Shown: positions 36,097 to 47,146 of the stretch, one piece after another
How positions within the stretch are numbered: position 1 is the first letter of the stretch
Layout: every line of letters starts with the position of its first letter
Assembly (NCBI RefSeq): GCF_900176395.1
Contig: NZ_FWXL01000002.1
Span: 62,001-126,000, forward strand
Length of the DNA stretch: 64,000 nucleotides
DNA from: Novosphingobium sp. B1
GTDB lineage: Bacteria; Pseudomonadota; Alphaproteobacteria; Sphingomonadales; Sphingomonadaceae
Reading direction: 5' to 3'
Position numbers and translations under genes: made by a program
Notes under the pieces: generated by a model
Seen by the model: only the letters and a program-made list of their open reading frames with translations
Databases searched by the model: none
Told to the model about the DNA's origin: nothing

Positions 36097-36890
36097 CGGG
36101 GACAATCGTCGCCAAGCGCAGTTCCGGCAGGCGCAGATCTGGCCGGCGCTGGACTACCATTGTGCTGGCGGCTGTCGGCTTTCTGCTCGGCGTTGTTGCC
36201 ACGGCCCCCCGGCTTGGTTTGCTCGGTTGGCAAGAGCGAGTTGCTTATGCGCCGGATGGGCAGCCCAAGGCGGACGCGATGGTGTTCCTGTCAGGGGACA
36301 TGGGACTGCATCTGGGCATGAGCGGGAGCATTGCCCGCGGCCTTGCCGCCCAAGGCTATCGCGTTACCGGCGTAAGTTCCCCCGTGGCATTCGCCAGCCG
36401 CAAGACCCCCGATCAGGCGCGGCAAATCGTGATCGACGCCATCAGCGCGGCATTGAGCGGCCACGCGCAAAAGGTAGTTCTCGCAGGTCAATCGTTCGGT
36501 GCAGACGTGATTGCCTCGGTTCTGCCGCAGCTTCCCGCACAGGTGCGCCAGCACATCGCCGCCGCGATCCTTGTCGTGCCGTCAGACAACGTCCACCTGC
36601 GAGCCGATCCGAGCGGTCTTGCCTATCTCGGCCAGCCGGATGCCCGGCCTGCAGCGGCGCTAGGCCGGCTTATCGATCTGCCCCTGACCTGCATCCAGGG
36701 CGAGAAGGAGGGTTCCAGTCTGTGCCCGCTCCTGCATGGACCGTCCCAGCGCAGTATCGTGCTGCCCGGCGATCATTACCTCGATCACGATGCGGCAAGG
36801 GTCATCGAAACGATGACCGCAGCCATCGCTGCAACGGCACCTGCCCCGCACGTCAATGACAGAAGTGCGGCCCCTGACGGCCGGTCATGA
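36093..36890 (+). CDS. virJ: VirJ/AcvB-domain protein, probable lysyl-phosphatidylglycerol hydrolase
   Basis: A 265-residue protein with an N-terminal membrane anchor (TTIVLAAVGFLLGVVATA) and a periplasmic VirJ alpha/beta-hydrolase domain. Visible blocks are MVFLSGDMGLHLGMSGSIARGLAAQGYRV, nucleophile elbow AGQSFGADVIASVLP, and a late His in LPGDHYLDHDAARV. AcvB in Agrobacterium hydrolyses lysyl-PG made by LpiA, and the gene here overlaps mprF in the same order. It has only one domain, like VirJ, whereas AcvB has two. The family's usual SGDGGW is SGDMGL. The enzymatic role is inferred from family and context. Confidence 0.85.
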   Translation: MTGTIVAKRSSGRRRSGRRWTTIVLAAVGFLLGVVATAPRLGLLGWQERVAYAPDGQPKADAMVFLSGDMGLHLGMSGSIARGLAAQGYRVTGVSSPVAFASRKTPDQARQIVIDAISAALSGHAQKVVLAGQSFGADVIASVLPQLPAQVRQHIAAAILVVPSDNVHLRADPSGLAYLGQPDARPAAALGRLIDLPLTCIQGEKEGSSLCPLLHGPSQRSIVLPGDHYLDHDAARVIETMTAAIAATAPAPHVNDRSAAPDGRS

Positions 36891-36971
36891 CACAGAGTTC
36901 ATGAAACGCCCACCGCCGGGGAATGTGCGCAAGGGCATGACATCCGAACCTCTCGGAGCATCTGACACACC

Positions 36972-39900
36972 ATGACTCGCCCGATCTTCTTCGATCCCAC
37001 CGGACGTCGCAGCGTCCTGGCCAAGCGTTCTCTTGCCCTTCTGTTTCTGGCCATCGTGCTGGGCGCCATTGCCTTTGCCACGACGCTCGTCATGGTGCCA
37101 CGCCAGCGTGAACTTGAGTTGCCCCAGCCGCGCTACGCGTCAGCCGCACTTCATGGCGCGCATGGGCTGCAAGGACTGAAATCCTGGCTGCCGCGGCTGC
37201 ACCACCACGCAAACACGACCAGCTTGAGCATCGGTTTCTATCAGCCCGGCAGCGACGGCAGCTTCTTCTCGCTGTCACGCCACGCCGACCAGCTTGACTG
37301 GGTGGTGCCGGCCACCATCAACGTGACCGGCGCTGACAGGACCATTGCGGTCACCAACGACAGCCGGCTCGATGCGTTTGCTGCCAAAAGCCCGCATCGC
37401 TTCCATGTTCTGCCCATGGTCCAGAACGTGAGCGAGGACGGTTGGGATGGCCAGGGAATCGCCCACCTTCTGGAATCGCGGCCAAGGCGCGCGATGCTCG
37501 TGCGCCAGCTTGTCGATTACAGTGCCCAGCATGGCGGCGCCGGCCTTGTCATGGATTTCGAGAATCTGCCGGCAAGTTCAATGCCAGCCTACCTGCATTT
37601 CCTGCACGAGCTTAACACTGCCCTGCCAACCGATGCGCAGCTTGCTGTGACTGCGCCGGCGGGCGATCCGGCATGGCCGCTCGAAGCCATGGCCAAGGCA
37701 ACCGACAAGGTCATCGTCATGGCCTACGACGAACACTGGCAGAGCGGGAGTGCAGGTCCGATCGCGTCGCAAGGCTGGTACCTGTCGCAGGTGGAAGACG
37801 CGGCGCGGCGCATCGCCCCCGACCGGCTGGTCATTGCACTGGGCAGCTACGCCTATGACTGGCACGGCAAGGAAGCCGATGCCTTGGCGATCAACGAAGC
37901 CTGGCTGGCAGCGCACGACAGCGATGCAAAGCCAACCTTCGACAAGGCCAGCGGCAATACCGGCTTCGCCTATTCCATCGATGGTTCGCAACACACCGTA
38001 TGGATGCTGGATGCGGCAACGAACTGGAACGAGATGCTTGCTCTCGGGCGCCTCGGCGTCGGCAACATCGCGCTGTGGCGTCTCGGCACCGAGGACCCGG
38101 GCTACTGGAGCGACCTTGCGGCATTGCGTTCGGGCAAGACGCCCGATCTTTCTCGGCTGGCCTCGGAAAGTGGCAATGATGTTGAAGGCAACGGCGAGAT
38201 CCTGCGCATTACCGCGACGCCTGTTGCTGGAGCGCGCACCTTGCGCTTTGACAGCCAGCACCTCATCCGTGAAGAGACTTATTCCGCCCTGCCCACCCCC
38301 TTCGTGGTGCGGCGCAGCGGCGGGGCTGATCCCAAGCTGCTGGCGCTGACGTTTGACGACGGGCCCGATCCGCAATGGACGCCAAAGGTGCTGTCAACGC
38401 TCGAAGGTGCGCATGTCCCTGCCACATTCTTCGTGATTGGCGAGAACGCGCTCGTTCGTCCGGAATTGCTGCGCCGGATGGTGGCCGATGGCGATGAAAT
38501 CGGCAATCACACCTATACGCATCCCAACCTGGCCAACGCTTCCGACCGCGGCACTTCGCTGGAGCTGAATGCCACGCAGCGCCTGGTCGAAGCTTTCACC
38601 GGCCACAGCATGACGCTGTTTCGTGCCCCCTATTTCGGGGACGCGGAACCGACCACGGCCGATGAATTGCAGCCAGCTCTCAATGCGCAAAAGGCAGGCT
38701 ACACCATCGTCGGCCTGCACGTTGATCCCAACGACTGGCAGAACCCCGGGGCGGACGCTATTGTAAAGCAGGTGATCGATCAGGTTCACGGGGCCAGCGA
38801 AGAGTCGAGCCGCAACGTGATCCTTCTGCACGATGGTGGCGGCAATCGCGCGCAGACCGTCGCCGCCCTTCCCCGCATTATCTCCGCCCTGAAAGGCGAA
38901 GGCTATCACTTCGTCACCGCGTCGCAGTTGGTCGGCGTTCCGCCGGCTCAAGCCATGCCAAAACTGGCGCCGTCTGACCTGACGGCAGTGCGGATCGACG
39001 TGGCGGCATTCGTCGTGCTGCACTTCCTGGGCCTGGGGGTGACCTGGCTGTTCTTCCTCGCCATTTCCCTCGGGATAGCACGCGCGGTGATGATGGCTGG
39101 CCTGGCCTGGTGGCAAAGCCGCAGTCTGCGCGAGGCACCGCCGGAATACAGACCAACCGTGTCCGTCATCATCCCTGCGTGGAACGAGGAGCGCGTCATT
39201 GCTGCATCGGTCGAGCGTGTGCTGGCGAGCGACTACCCCGCCTTGCAGGTCATCGTGGCTGATGACGGTTCAACCGATGGCACCAGCCGCGTGATCCGCG
39301 AACGCTTCGGGGACAATTCCGCCGTAACCCTTCTGACCTTGCGCAACGGTGGCAAGGCCTCTGCGCTCAACCGTGCGCTCGAGCACGCCTCGGGCGAAGT
39401 GGTGATCGCGCTGGATGCCGATACCCAATTCGAGCCGCTGACCATCCGCCGCCTGGCACGATGGTTTGCCGACTCCCAGATCGGCGCAGTGGCTGGCGAC
39501 GCGCGCGTGGGCAACCGCGTCAATCTGGTCACCCGGTGGCAGGCGGTGGAGTACATCACCGCGCAAAACCTCGAACGGCGCGCGCTTGCCGGATTCGAGG
39601 CGATGACCGTGGTTCCGGGCGCCGTCGGCGCGTGGCGGCGCGCGGCGCTGGATTCGGTGGGCGGCTATCCTGAAAACACCCTTGCCGAGGATCAGGACCT
39701 GACGATCGCGATCCAGCGCAAGGGCTGGCGCGTCACCTACGATCCGCGCGCCGTGGCGTGGACCGAAGCGCCCGAGAGCTTCCGCTCGCTGGCAAAGCAA
39801 CGCTATCGCTGGGCCTTCGGCACGCTGCAATGCCTCTGGAAGCACCGCGCAGTCATCACGTCGCGCCAGCCGGCAGGACTTGGACTCATCGGCCTGCCCC

Positions 39901-40283
39901 AGGCGTGGCTGTTCCAGATCGTGTTCGCTGCGATCTCACCCTTGATCGACGCGGCACTGGTCATTTCCATCATCTCGACGGTGGCGCGTGTGGTGCAGCA
40001 CGGCTGGGCGCAGACGCAAGGCGATCTCGGGACAATGGCCCTGCACTGGAGCGCGTTCTGCGCCATTGACGTGGCCTGCGGCTGGATTGCCTACCGGCTT
40101 GACGACAAGCGGCCGACCTACCCGGCAGGACTGCTGATCGCGCAGCGGCTGGTTTATCGCCAGATCATGTATTGGGTGGTGTTGCGTGCGCTCGCTTCTG
40201 CCATCGGTGGTTGGGTGGTCGGCTGGGGCAAGCTTGATCGCAGCGGCAGCGTGGATGCCACTGTTGCCGGAGCGCGCAGTTGA
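36972..40283 (+). CDS. trimodular GH18-like/NodB polysaccharide deacetylase/GT2 glycosyltransferase
   Basis: A 1,103-residue membrane enzyme with three modules. After an N-terminal anchor comes a GH18-like barrel (ATINVTGADR, GLVMDFENL with the catalytic DxE near residue 195, VIVMAYDEHW). A NodB deacetylase follows (LTFDDGPDPQWTP near 460, GNHTYTHPNLA, FRAPYFGD, ILLHDGGG). Membrane segments at about 680-705 lead to a GT2 domain (VIIPAWNEE, ADDGSTDGT, LDADTQFEP, LAEDQDLTI, KQRYRWAFGTLQ) and C-terminal membrane helices. This arrangement suggests synthesis and tailoring of a GlcNAc-type or similar surface polysaccharide. It lies 80 bases after virJ. Confidence 0.9.
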   Translation: MTRPIFFDPTGRRSVLAKRSLALLFLAIVLGAIAFATTLVMVPRQRELELPQPRYASAALHGAHGLQGLKSWLPRLHHHANTTSLSIGFYQPGSDGSFFSLSRHADQLDWVVPATINVTGADRTIAVTNDSRLDAFAAKSPHRFHVLPMVQNVSEDGWDGQGIAHLLESRPRRAMLVRQLVDYSAQHGGAGLVMDFENLPASSMPAYLHFLHELNTALPTDAQLAVTAPAGDPAWPLEAMAKATDKVIVMAYDEHWQSGSAGPIASQGWYLSQVEDAARRIAPDRLVIALGSYAYDWHGKEADALAINEAWLAAHDSDAKPTFDKASGNTGFAYSIDGSQHTVWMLDAATNWNEMLALGRLGVGNIALWRLGTEDPGYWSDLAALRSGKTPDLSRLASESGNDVEGNGEILRITATPVAGARTLRFDSQHLIREETYSALPTPFVVRRSGGADPKLLALTFDDGPDPQWTPKVLSTLEGAHVPATFFVIGENALVRPELLRRMVADGDEIGNHTYTHPNLANASDRGTSLELNATQRLVEAFTGHSMTLFRAPYFGDAEPTTADELQPALNAQKAGYTIVGLHVDPNDWQNPGADAIVKQVIDQVHGASEESSRNVILLHDGGGNRAQTVAALPRIISALKGEGYHFVTASQLVGVPPAQAMPKLAPSDLTAVRIDVAAFVVLHFLGLGVTWLFFLAISLGIARAVMMAGLAWWQSRSLREAPPEYRPTVSVIIPAWNEERVIAASVERVLASDYPALQVIVADDGSTDGTSRVIRERFGDNSAVTLLTLRNGGKASALNRALEHASGEVVIALDADTQFEPLTIRRLARWFADSQIGAVAGDARVGNRVNLVTRWQAVEYITAQNLERRALAGFEAMTVVPGAVGAWRRAALDSVGGYPENTLAEDQDLTIAIQRKGWRVTYDPRAVAWTEAPESFRSLAKQRYRWAFGTLQCLWKHRAVITSRQPAGLGLIGLPQAWLFQIVFAAISPLIDAALVISIISTVARVVQHGWAQTQGDLGTMALHWSAFCAIDVACGWIAYRLDDKRPTYPAGLLIAQRLVYRQIMYWVVLRALASAIGGWVVGWGKLDRSGSVDATVAGARS

Positions 40284-42624
<2,341 letters not shown>

Positions 42625-42632
42625 GTGTAATC

Positions 42633-42662
42633 GACGGCTCCGTAGCGTGCTGCGGAGCCGTC
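42633..42662. terminator. bidirectional terminator between katG and the convergent hydratase gene
   Basis: A perfect 10-bp stem, GACGGCTCCG at 42633-42642 and CGGAGCCGTC at 42653-42662, with a ten-base loop, is followed on the plus strand by ATCGTTTTC. It lies between two convergent stops (42624 and 42670), so it can serve both. Confidence 0.8.
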
Positions 42663-42669
42663 ATCGTTT

Positions 42670-43521
42670 TCAAACCGATGCCTTGGCTGCCATGACTTGC
42701 CGTCCGTCTCCGGCAAAGGCCGCCAGTTCCATCGCTTGTTCCGCGCCCCGCATCGCCAGATGAAGCGGCTCGCCGCAGATTGCCGGAGAAAGCCCGCGAA
42801 AGGAAAAGGACTTGAGCGCATTGTCGCCGAGTTCTGCCTGCGCAAGGTCAAGCAACAAGGTTGCGGTCAGGGGGCCGTGAACGACAAGACCGCGATAGCC
42901 CTCCACTCGGGTGGCGTAGGGCAGATCGTAGTGAATGCGATGACTGTTGAACGTCAGCGCGGAAAATCGAAACAACAGGGTCTCGGACGGCACTACCATT
43001 TTGCTGGTGCGCCAATCCGAAAGATCCAAGTGCGCGTTGCCTGCCGGCGGAGGGACTATCGGGGCTCCTGCTGCCAGAGCAGCGCGATAGACCACCGTCT
43101 GGGTTTCGCGCACGGCAACCTCCCCGTCGCACGAAGTCTCGTGGCCAATGTCGACGAAAACGAGATGACCGCTACTTCCGGTCTTTTCGCTGACCGAGAC
43201 GATCGTGGACTTGCGCGACACTCCGGCGCCGATCAACATTGGCCGGGCAAATTCCACCTTGCTGCTGGCCCACATCCTGCGCGGCAATGGAACAGGCGGA
43301 AGAAACCCTTCTGCGCTCTCGTCCCGCAAGGGATGGCCATCGAGGCCCAGCGCCGAAGTTGCTGAATCGGGCACACACAGGCACCAATGCAACCCTTGTG
43401 GAATGGTCCCGTCAGCCGGACCCTCACGATCCAGCGTGGCAAGCCATCGCGCGCAAAGCCCGGCATCGACGCGGTCATGGCTCTGCTGAGTCCGGCCGAT
43501 CCAGCTTTGCCATGCCGACAT
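42670..43521 (-). CDS. MaoC/FAS1-like hot-dog dehydratase (mesaconyl- or itaconyl-CoA hydratase type)
   Basis: A 283-residue double hot-dog protein. The N-terminal half holds GLHWCLCVPDSATSALG, DGHPLRDESAEGFLPPVPLPRRMWASS and a FAS1-like domain. The C-terminal half has the catalytic hydratase-2 pattern ALTFNSHRIHYDLPYATRVEGYRGLVVHGPLTATLL, with Asp and His. Related enzymes hydrate mesaconyl-C4-CoA, itaconyl-CoA or beta-hydroxyacyl groups. The start overlaps the stop of the upstream acyl-CoA dehydrogenase (TGATG), so it may act on that enzyme's mesaconyl-CoA-like product. Exact regiochemistry cannot be told. Confidence 0.78.
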   Translation of the reverse strand: MSAWQSWIGRTQQSHDRVDAGLCARWLATLDREGPADGTIPQGLHWCLCVPDSATSALGLDGHPLRDESAEGFLPPVPLPRRMWASSKVEFARPMLIGAGVSRKSTIVSVSEKTGSSGHLVFVDIGHETSCDGEVAVRETQTVVYRAALAAGAPIVPPPAGNAHLDLSDWRTSKMVVPSETLLFRFSALTFNSHRIHYDLPYATRVEGYRGLVVHGPLTATLLLDLAQAELGDNALKSFSFRGLSPAICGEPLHLAMRGAEQAMELAAFAGDGRQVMAAKASV

Positions 43522-45113
43522 CAGTTACGCCCTTCAAGAAGGCCGCGAGCGATTACCTGCGCCTGGATCTCTGCTGCGCCTTCGAAGATGTTCAGGATGC
43601 GCGCATCGCAAAGTACCCGGCTGATCTCGTATTCAAGCGCGTAGCCGTTTCCGCCGTGAACCTGCAACGCAGCGTCAGCGTTCGACCATGCCGTTCGCGC
43701 TGCAAGAAGCTTGGCCATCCCTGCCTCGATATCGCACCGTTTGCCGGAATCCTTGGCCCGGGCAGCGGCATACGTAAGCTCGCGCGCCAGCACCATGTCC
43801 ACGGCGCTCATCGCCAGCTTGTCGGCCACGCGGGGGAACTGCGCGATCGCCTTGCCGAACTGCTTGCGGGCACGCGCATAGTCGAGCCCGAGTTCTAGCG
43901 CCCGGCGGGCGACGCCGACTGCGCGGGCGGCCGTCTGGATCCGGGCGCCCTCGAAAGTGCGCATCAACTGCTTGAAACCTTGCCCCTGCACCCCGCCAAG
44001 CAGCGCGTCAGCCGGTGCGACAAGGCCATCGAACTGAAGCGCATATTCGCGCATGCCGCGATAGCCGAGCACCTCGATCTCGCTCCCGCTCATTCCTTCG
44101 GCAGGGAAGAGGTCATCGTCGCGGCCACGGGGCTTTGGCACGAGCAGCATCGAAAGGCCGGCATAGCCCTGCGCGTCCGGCAGCGTTCTTGCCAGCAAGG
44201 TCATGAGATCGGAACGGGCAGCGTGGGTGATCCAGGTCTTGGCGCCAGTGATCTCCCATTGCCCAGCAGCATTCTGGCGAGCGCGGGTCTGCAGCGAGCC
44301 CAGGTCCGACCCGGTATCGGGTTCGGTAAAGACAGCGGTCGGCAGGACCTCGCCGCGCGCAATACGGGGCAGCCATTGCGCCTTCTGCTCGGCGGTGCCT
44401 GCCAGAACAATCAACTCGCCGGCAATTTCGGACCGGGTGCCCAGAGATCCCGCACCGATCCACCCGCGCGAAAGCTCCTCCGTAACGAGGCACATGACCA
44501 GCTTGCCCAGCCCAAGCCCGCCAAAATCTTCAGGAATGCAGACACCGAAAGTGCCAAGATCGGCCATCTGGCGGATCGTTGCTTCGGGAATGAGCGCATT
44601 GGCCAGGTGCCACTTGTGCGCATGGGGCAGGATTTCGGCATCGGTAAATCGGCGAAACTGATCGCGGATCGCATCAAGCTCCGGATCACCGAGGTTCTCG
44701 GACGGCCATTGCCCATCGACAAGTGCCTTGGCCACGCGCGCACGGGTCTCGGAATGATCGACATCGACCACATCCGCGCAGGCGGCGGCAAGATCACGTG
44801 CTTCGCGCCCAAGTCCAAGATCGGCAGGACGGAACAGCTCATTCTGGCCCATCGGCAGGCCACCGGCCATCTGCGCAAGCGTTTCGGCAAGGGCGAGCCT
44901 TGCGATGTCCAGGTCCAGGTCCGAATTTGCCGCGCGGGCCCAGTTGGAAACGGCGTCAAGGGCTGCGATGCTTGTAGCCAGCCATGCCACGCCATGCGCG
45001 GCCCGTTGCTCGGTATCGATCCGCGTTTTTTCGAGCCGGATCGCCAGCGCCCGCTGGGCTGCCGCGAGATAGGCTCGCGCAGGCTCAAGCAGCATCACGA
45101 ACTGTTCGTCCAT
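43521..45113 (-). CDS. mcd: (2S)-methylsuccinyl-CoA dehydrogenase-like acyl-CoA dehydrogenase
   Basis: A 530-residue FAD enzyme with an extra N-terminal domain of about 150 residues (AAHGVAWLATSIAALDAV, AQMAGGLPMGQNELFRPADLGLG) that distinguishes methylsuccinyl-CoA dehydrogenase of the ethylmalonyl-CoA pathway from ordinary acyl-CoA dehydrogenases. The catalytic core has IRDQFRRFTDAEILPHAHKWH, FTEPDTGSDLGSLQTRA, ITGAKTWITHAARSD, the candidate base Glu in TFEGARIQTAARAVG and the end LQVHGGNGYALEYEISRVLCDARILNIFEGAAEIQ. It would form mesaconyl-CoA. The hydratase-type gene overlaps its end. No crotonyl-CoA carboxylase/reductase or ethylmalonyl-CoA mutase is in view. Confidence 0.75.
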   Translation of the reverse strand: MDEQFVMLLEPARAYLAAAQRALAIRLEKTRIDTEQRAAHGVAWLATSIAALDAVSNWARAANSDLDLDIARLALAETLAQMAGGLPMGQNELFRPADLGLGREARDLAAACADVVDVDHSETRARVAKALVDGQWPSENLGDPELDAIRDQFRRFTDAEILPHAHKWHLANALIPEATIRQMADLGTFGVCIPEDFGGLGLGKLVMCLVTEELSRGWIGAGSLGTRSEIAGELIVLAGTAEQKAQWLPRIARGEVLPTAVFTEPDTGSDLGSLQTRARQNAAGQWEITGAKTWITHAARSDLMTLLARTLPDAQGYAGLSMLLVPKPRGRDDDLFPAEGMSGSEIEVLGYRGMREYALQFDGLVAPADALLGGVQGQGFKQLMRTFEGARIQTAARAVGVARRALELGLDYARARKQFGKAIAQFPRVADKLAMSAVDMVLARELTYAAARAKDSGKRCDIEAGMAKLLAARTAWSNADAALQVHGGNGYALEYEISRVLCDARILNIFEGAAEIQAQVIARGLLEGRN

Positions 45114-45282
45114 TCGCCCTACAGATCCTCTTCCACCTCTCGTCCTGCGCTATCATCCCGTGGCGGACCGTTTCCAGTCCCCTGAGGCCGATTGACAAGA
45201 TTGCGGCGTGGCCTCCGGCGCTGTGACCTGCGCGGGAGGCATGAACACGCGCTCAAACCGCATCGTGCGGTGCAGGCTTGTC

Positions 45283-46467
45283 TCAGAAAGCGGCGATACC
45301 GGTTATGGCGCGGCCAAGGATCAAGGCATGAACGTCATGAGTGCCTTCGTAGGTGTTCACCGTCTCCAGGTTTACCATGTGGCGGATTACCTGGTATTCC
45401 CCGGAAATGCCGTTGCCGCCGTGCATGTCACGTGCCATCCGCGCGATGTCGAGCGCCTTGCCGACGTTGTTGCGCTTGACGATCGAAATCATCTCGGGCG
45501 CGAACTTGCCCGCATCCATCAGACGCCCGACCTGCAGCGAGGCGTGAAGACCCAGCGTAATCTCGGTCAACATGTCGGCCAGTTTCTTCTGGTACAGCTG
45601 GGTGCCAGCCAGCGGCCGTCCGAACTGGTGCCGGTCAAGGCCATACTGCCGCGCAGCGTGATAGCAGAACTCGGCGGCGCCTAGCGAACCCCATGAAATG
45701 CCGTAGCGCGCGCGATTGAGGCAGCCGAAAGGACCCTTGAGCCCCTGCACGTTGGGCAGGAGGGCTTCGTCAGGCACAAACACCTCGTCCATCACGATCA
45801 TGCCCGTGATCGACGCCCGCAGGCTGATCTTGTTGTCGATCTTGGGCGCGGAAAGGCCCGCCATATCCTTTTCGAGAACAAATCCGCGAATTCCGCCGCC
45901 ATGCGCGTCGCTCTTGGCCCAAACGACAAACACGTCTGCGATGGGCGCGTTGGAAATCCATGTCTTGGCACCGTTTAGCACGTATCCACCATCGACCTTG
46001 CGGGCGAGCGTGCGCATGCCGCCGGGATCGGACCCTGCGTCGGGCTCGGTCAGGCCGAAGCACCCGATCCATTCACCTGTAGCGAGCTTTGGCAGGTACT
46101 TGCGACGCTGCTCTTCCGAACCGTACTCATAGATCGGGAACATCACGAGGCTCGACTGCACGCTCATCATCGAGCGATAGCCGGAATCGATCCGTTCAAC
46201 CTCGCGCGCGACAAGCCCGTACGAGACGTAACCGGCATTTGCGCAGCCGTACTCCTCGGGCAAGGTCACGCCGAGCAGGCCCTGCTCACCCATTTCGCGG
46301 AAGATTTCCGGGTCGGTGTACTCGTCCGCAAATGCCCTGATCACGCGCGGGGCGAGGCGATCCTGCGCAAAGGCGCGCGCGGCATCGCGGATCATCCGCT
46401 CGTCATCGGTGAGCAGGCCATCAAGCGCCAACGCATCTTCCCAATCGAACGGAACCATACCTACCAT
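45283..46467 (-). CDS. gcdH: glutaryl-CoA dehydrogenase
   Basis: A 394-residue acyl-CoA dehydrogenase that oxidatively decarboxylates glutaryl-CoA to crotonyl-CoA in lysine, tryptophan and aromatic breakdown. Diagnostic blocks are [93 protein letters not shown] and the catalytic Glu in [27 protein letters not shown] eight bases before the ATG at 46467 supports the start. It lies about 170 bases upstream of the methylsuccinyl-CoA dehydrogenase-like gene in the same direction, and its product crotonyl-CoA is the entry metabolite of the ethylmalonyl-CoA route. Confidence 0.9.
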   Translation of the reverse strand: MVGMVPFDWEDALALDGLLTDDERMIRDAARAFAQDRLAPRVIRAFADEYTDPEIFREMGEQGLLGVTLPEEYGCANAGYVSYGLVAREVERIDSGYRSMMSVQSSLVMFPIYEYGSEEQRRKYLPKLATGEWIGCFGLTEPDAGSDPGGMRTLARKVDGGYVLNGAKTWISNAPIADVFVVWAKSDAHGGGIRGFVLEKDMAGLSAPKIDNKISLRASITGMIVMDEVFVPDEALLPNVQGLKGPFGCLNRARYGISWGSLGAAEFCYHAARQYGLDRHQFGRPLAGTQLYQKKLADMLTEITLGLHASLQVGRLMDAGKFAPEMISIVKRNNVGKALDIARMARDMHGGNGISGEYQVIRHMVNLETVNTYEGTHDVHALILGRAITGIAAF

Positions 46468-46603
46468 CTCAAACTCTCCTTTGCGGCAGGTGATTGCACG
46501 TGAAATCAGATGACTTCAACCACCCAAGTGTGCGGCGCCTTCGCGCGGAAGGCTCGCTTCGTAATTGCCTTGTAAACGGTCCGGCCGCACGAAAAGGTAT
46601 TTG

Positions 46604-46639
46604 TCATCGCTTTGCCGTGCGCATACGGCAAAGCGATGA
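46604..46639. repeat. perfect 15-bp inverted repeat upstream of the molybdenum hydroxylase genes
   Basis: TCATCGCTTTGCCGT at 46604-46618 is exactly mirrored by ACGGCAAAGCGATGA at 46625-46639, with the six-base loop GCGCAT. It sits 24 bases before the iorA ATG at 46664, in the divergent spacer after gcdH. No T-run follows, so it is not a standard terminator. It could be an operator for a dimeric regulator, or a 5'-leader hairpin that controls translation. Confidence 0.75.
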
Positions 46640-46663
46640 TGCATGTCGCATGGGGAAATCGCG

Positions 46664-47146
46664 ATGCCGACGATGATAAAGGTGAACGGCAAGCCTAGGG
46701 AAGTGGACGTCCCTGACGAGAAGCCGCTTTTGTGGGTGCTTCGCGAGGACCTTGGCTATCTTGGCCCCAAGTTCGGATGCGGTGCTGGCCTGTGCGGAGC
46801 GTGCACCGTGCACCTTGATGGCCAGGCGGTCCGTTCGTGCATCACGCCTATCAATGCTGTCGGCTCGGGCCAGGTCACGACGATCGAGGGCGTGTCGGCC
46901 AACCCGGTCGGCAAACGCGTCAGCGAGGCCTGGACCGAGATCGACGTGCCCCAGTGCGGTTACTGCCAGGCCGGACAGATAATGAGCGCCGTGGCCCTGC
47001 TCGAAAGCAACCCAAGCCCGACTGACGAAGACATCGACAGCGCGATGGCAGGCAACCTTTGCCGCTGCGGCACATACCACCGAATCCGCGACGCTATCCG
47101 CAAGGCTGCATCGCAGAAAACGGCAGGAGGCGCAGATGTCCGTTGA
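46664..47146 (+). CDS. iorA: [2Fe-2S] subunit of an isoquinoline-1-oxidoreductase-type molybdenum hydroxylase
   Basis: A 160-residue electron-transfer subunit. The plant-ferredoxin-type cluster motif is [17 protein letters not shown] (Cys-x4-Cys-x2-Cys), and the second cluster uses [11 protein letters not shown] and [10 protein letters not shown]. It would pass electrons from the molybdenum subunit encoded next. ATG at 46664, seven bases after GGGGA, is preferred; 46643 would add seven residues. The gene overlaps iorB by 11 bases. A 15-bp inverted repeat lies just upstream. The substrate is unknown; relatives oxidise N-heterocycles or aldehydes. Confidence 0.88.
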   Translation: MPTMIKVNGKPREVDVPDEKPLLWVLREDLGYLGPKFGCGAGLCGACTVHLDGQAVRSCITPINAVGSGQVTTIEGVSANPVGKRVSEAWTEIDVPQCGYCQAGQIMSAVALLESNPSPTDEDIDSAMAGNLCRCGTYHRIRDAIRKAASQKTAGGADVR

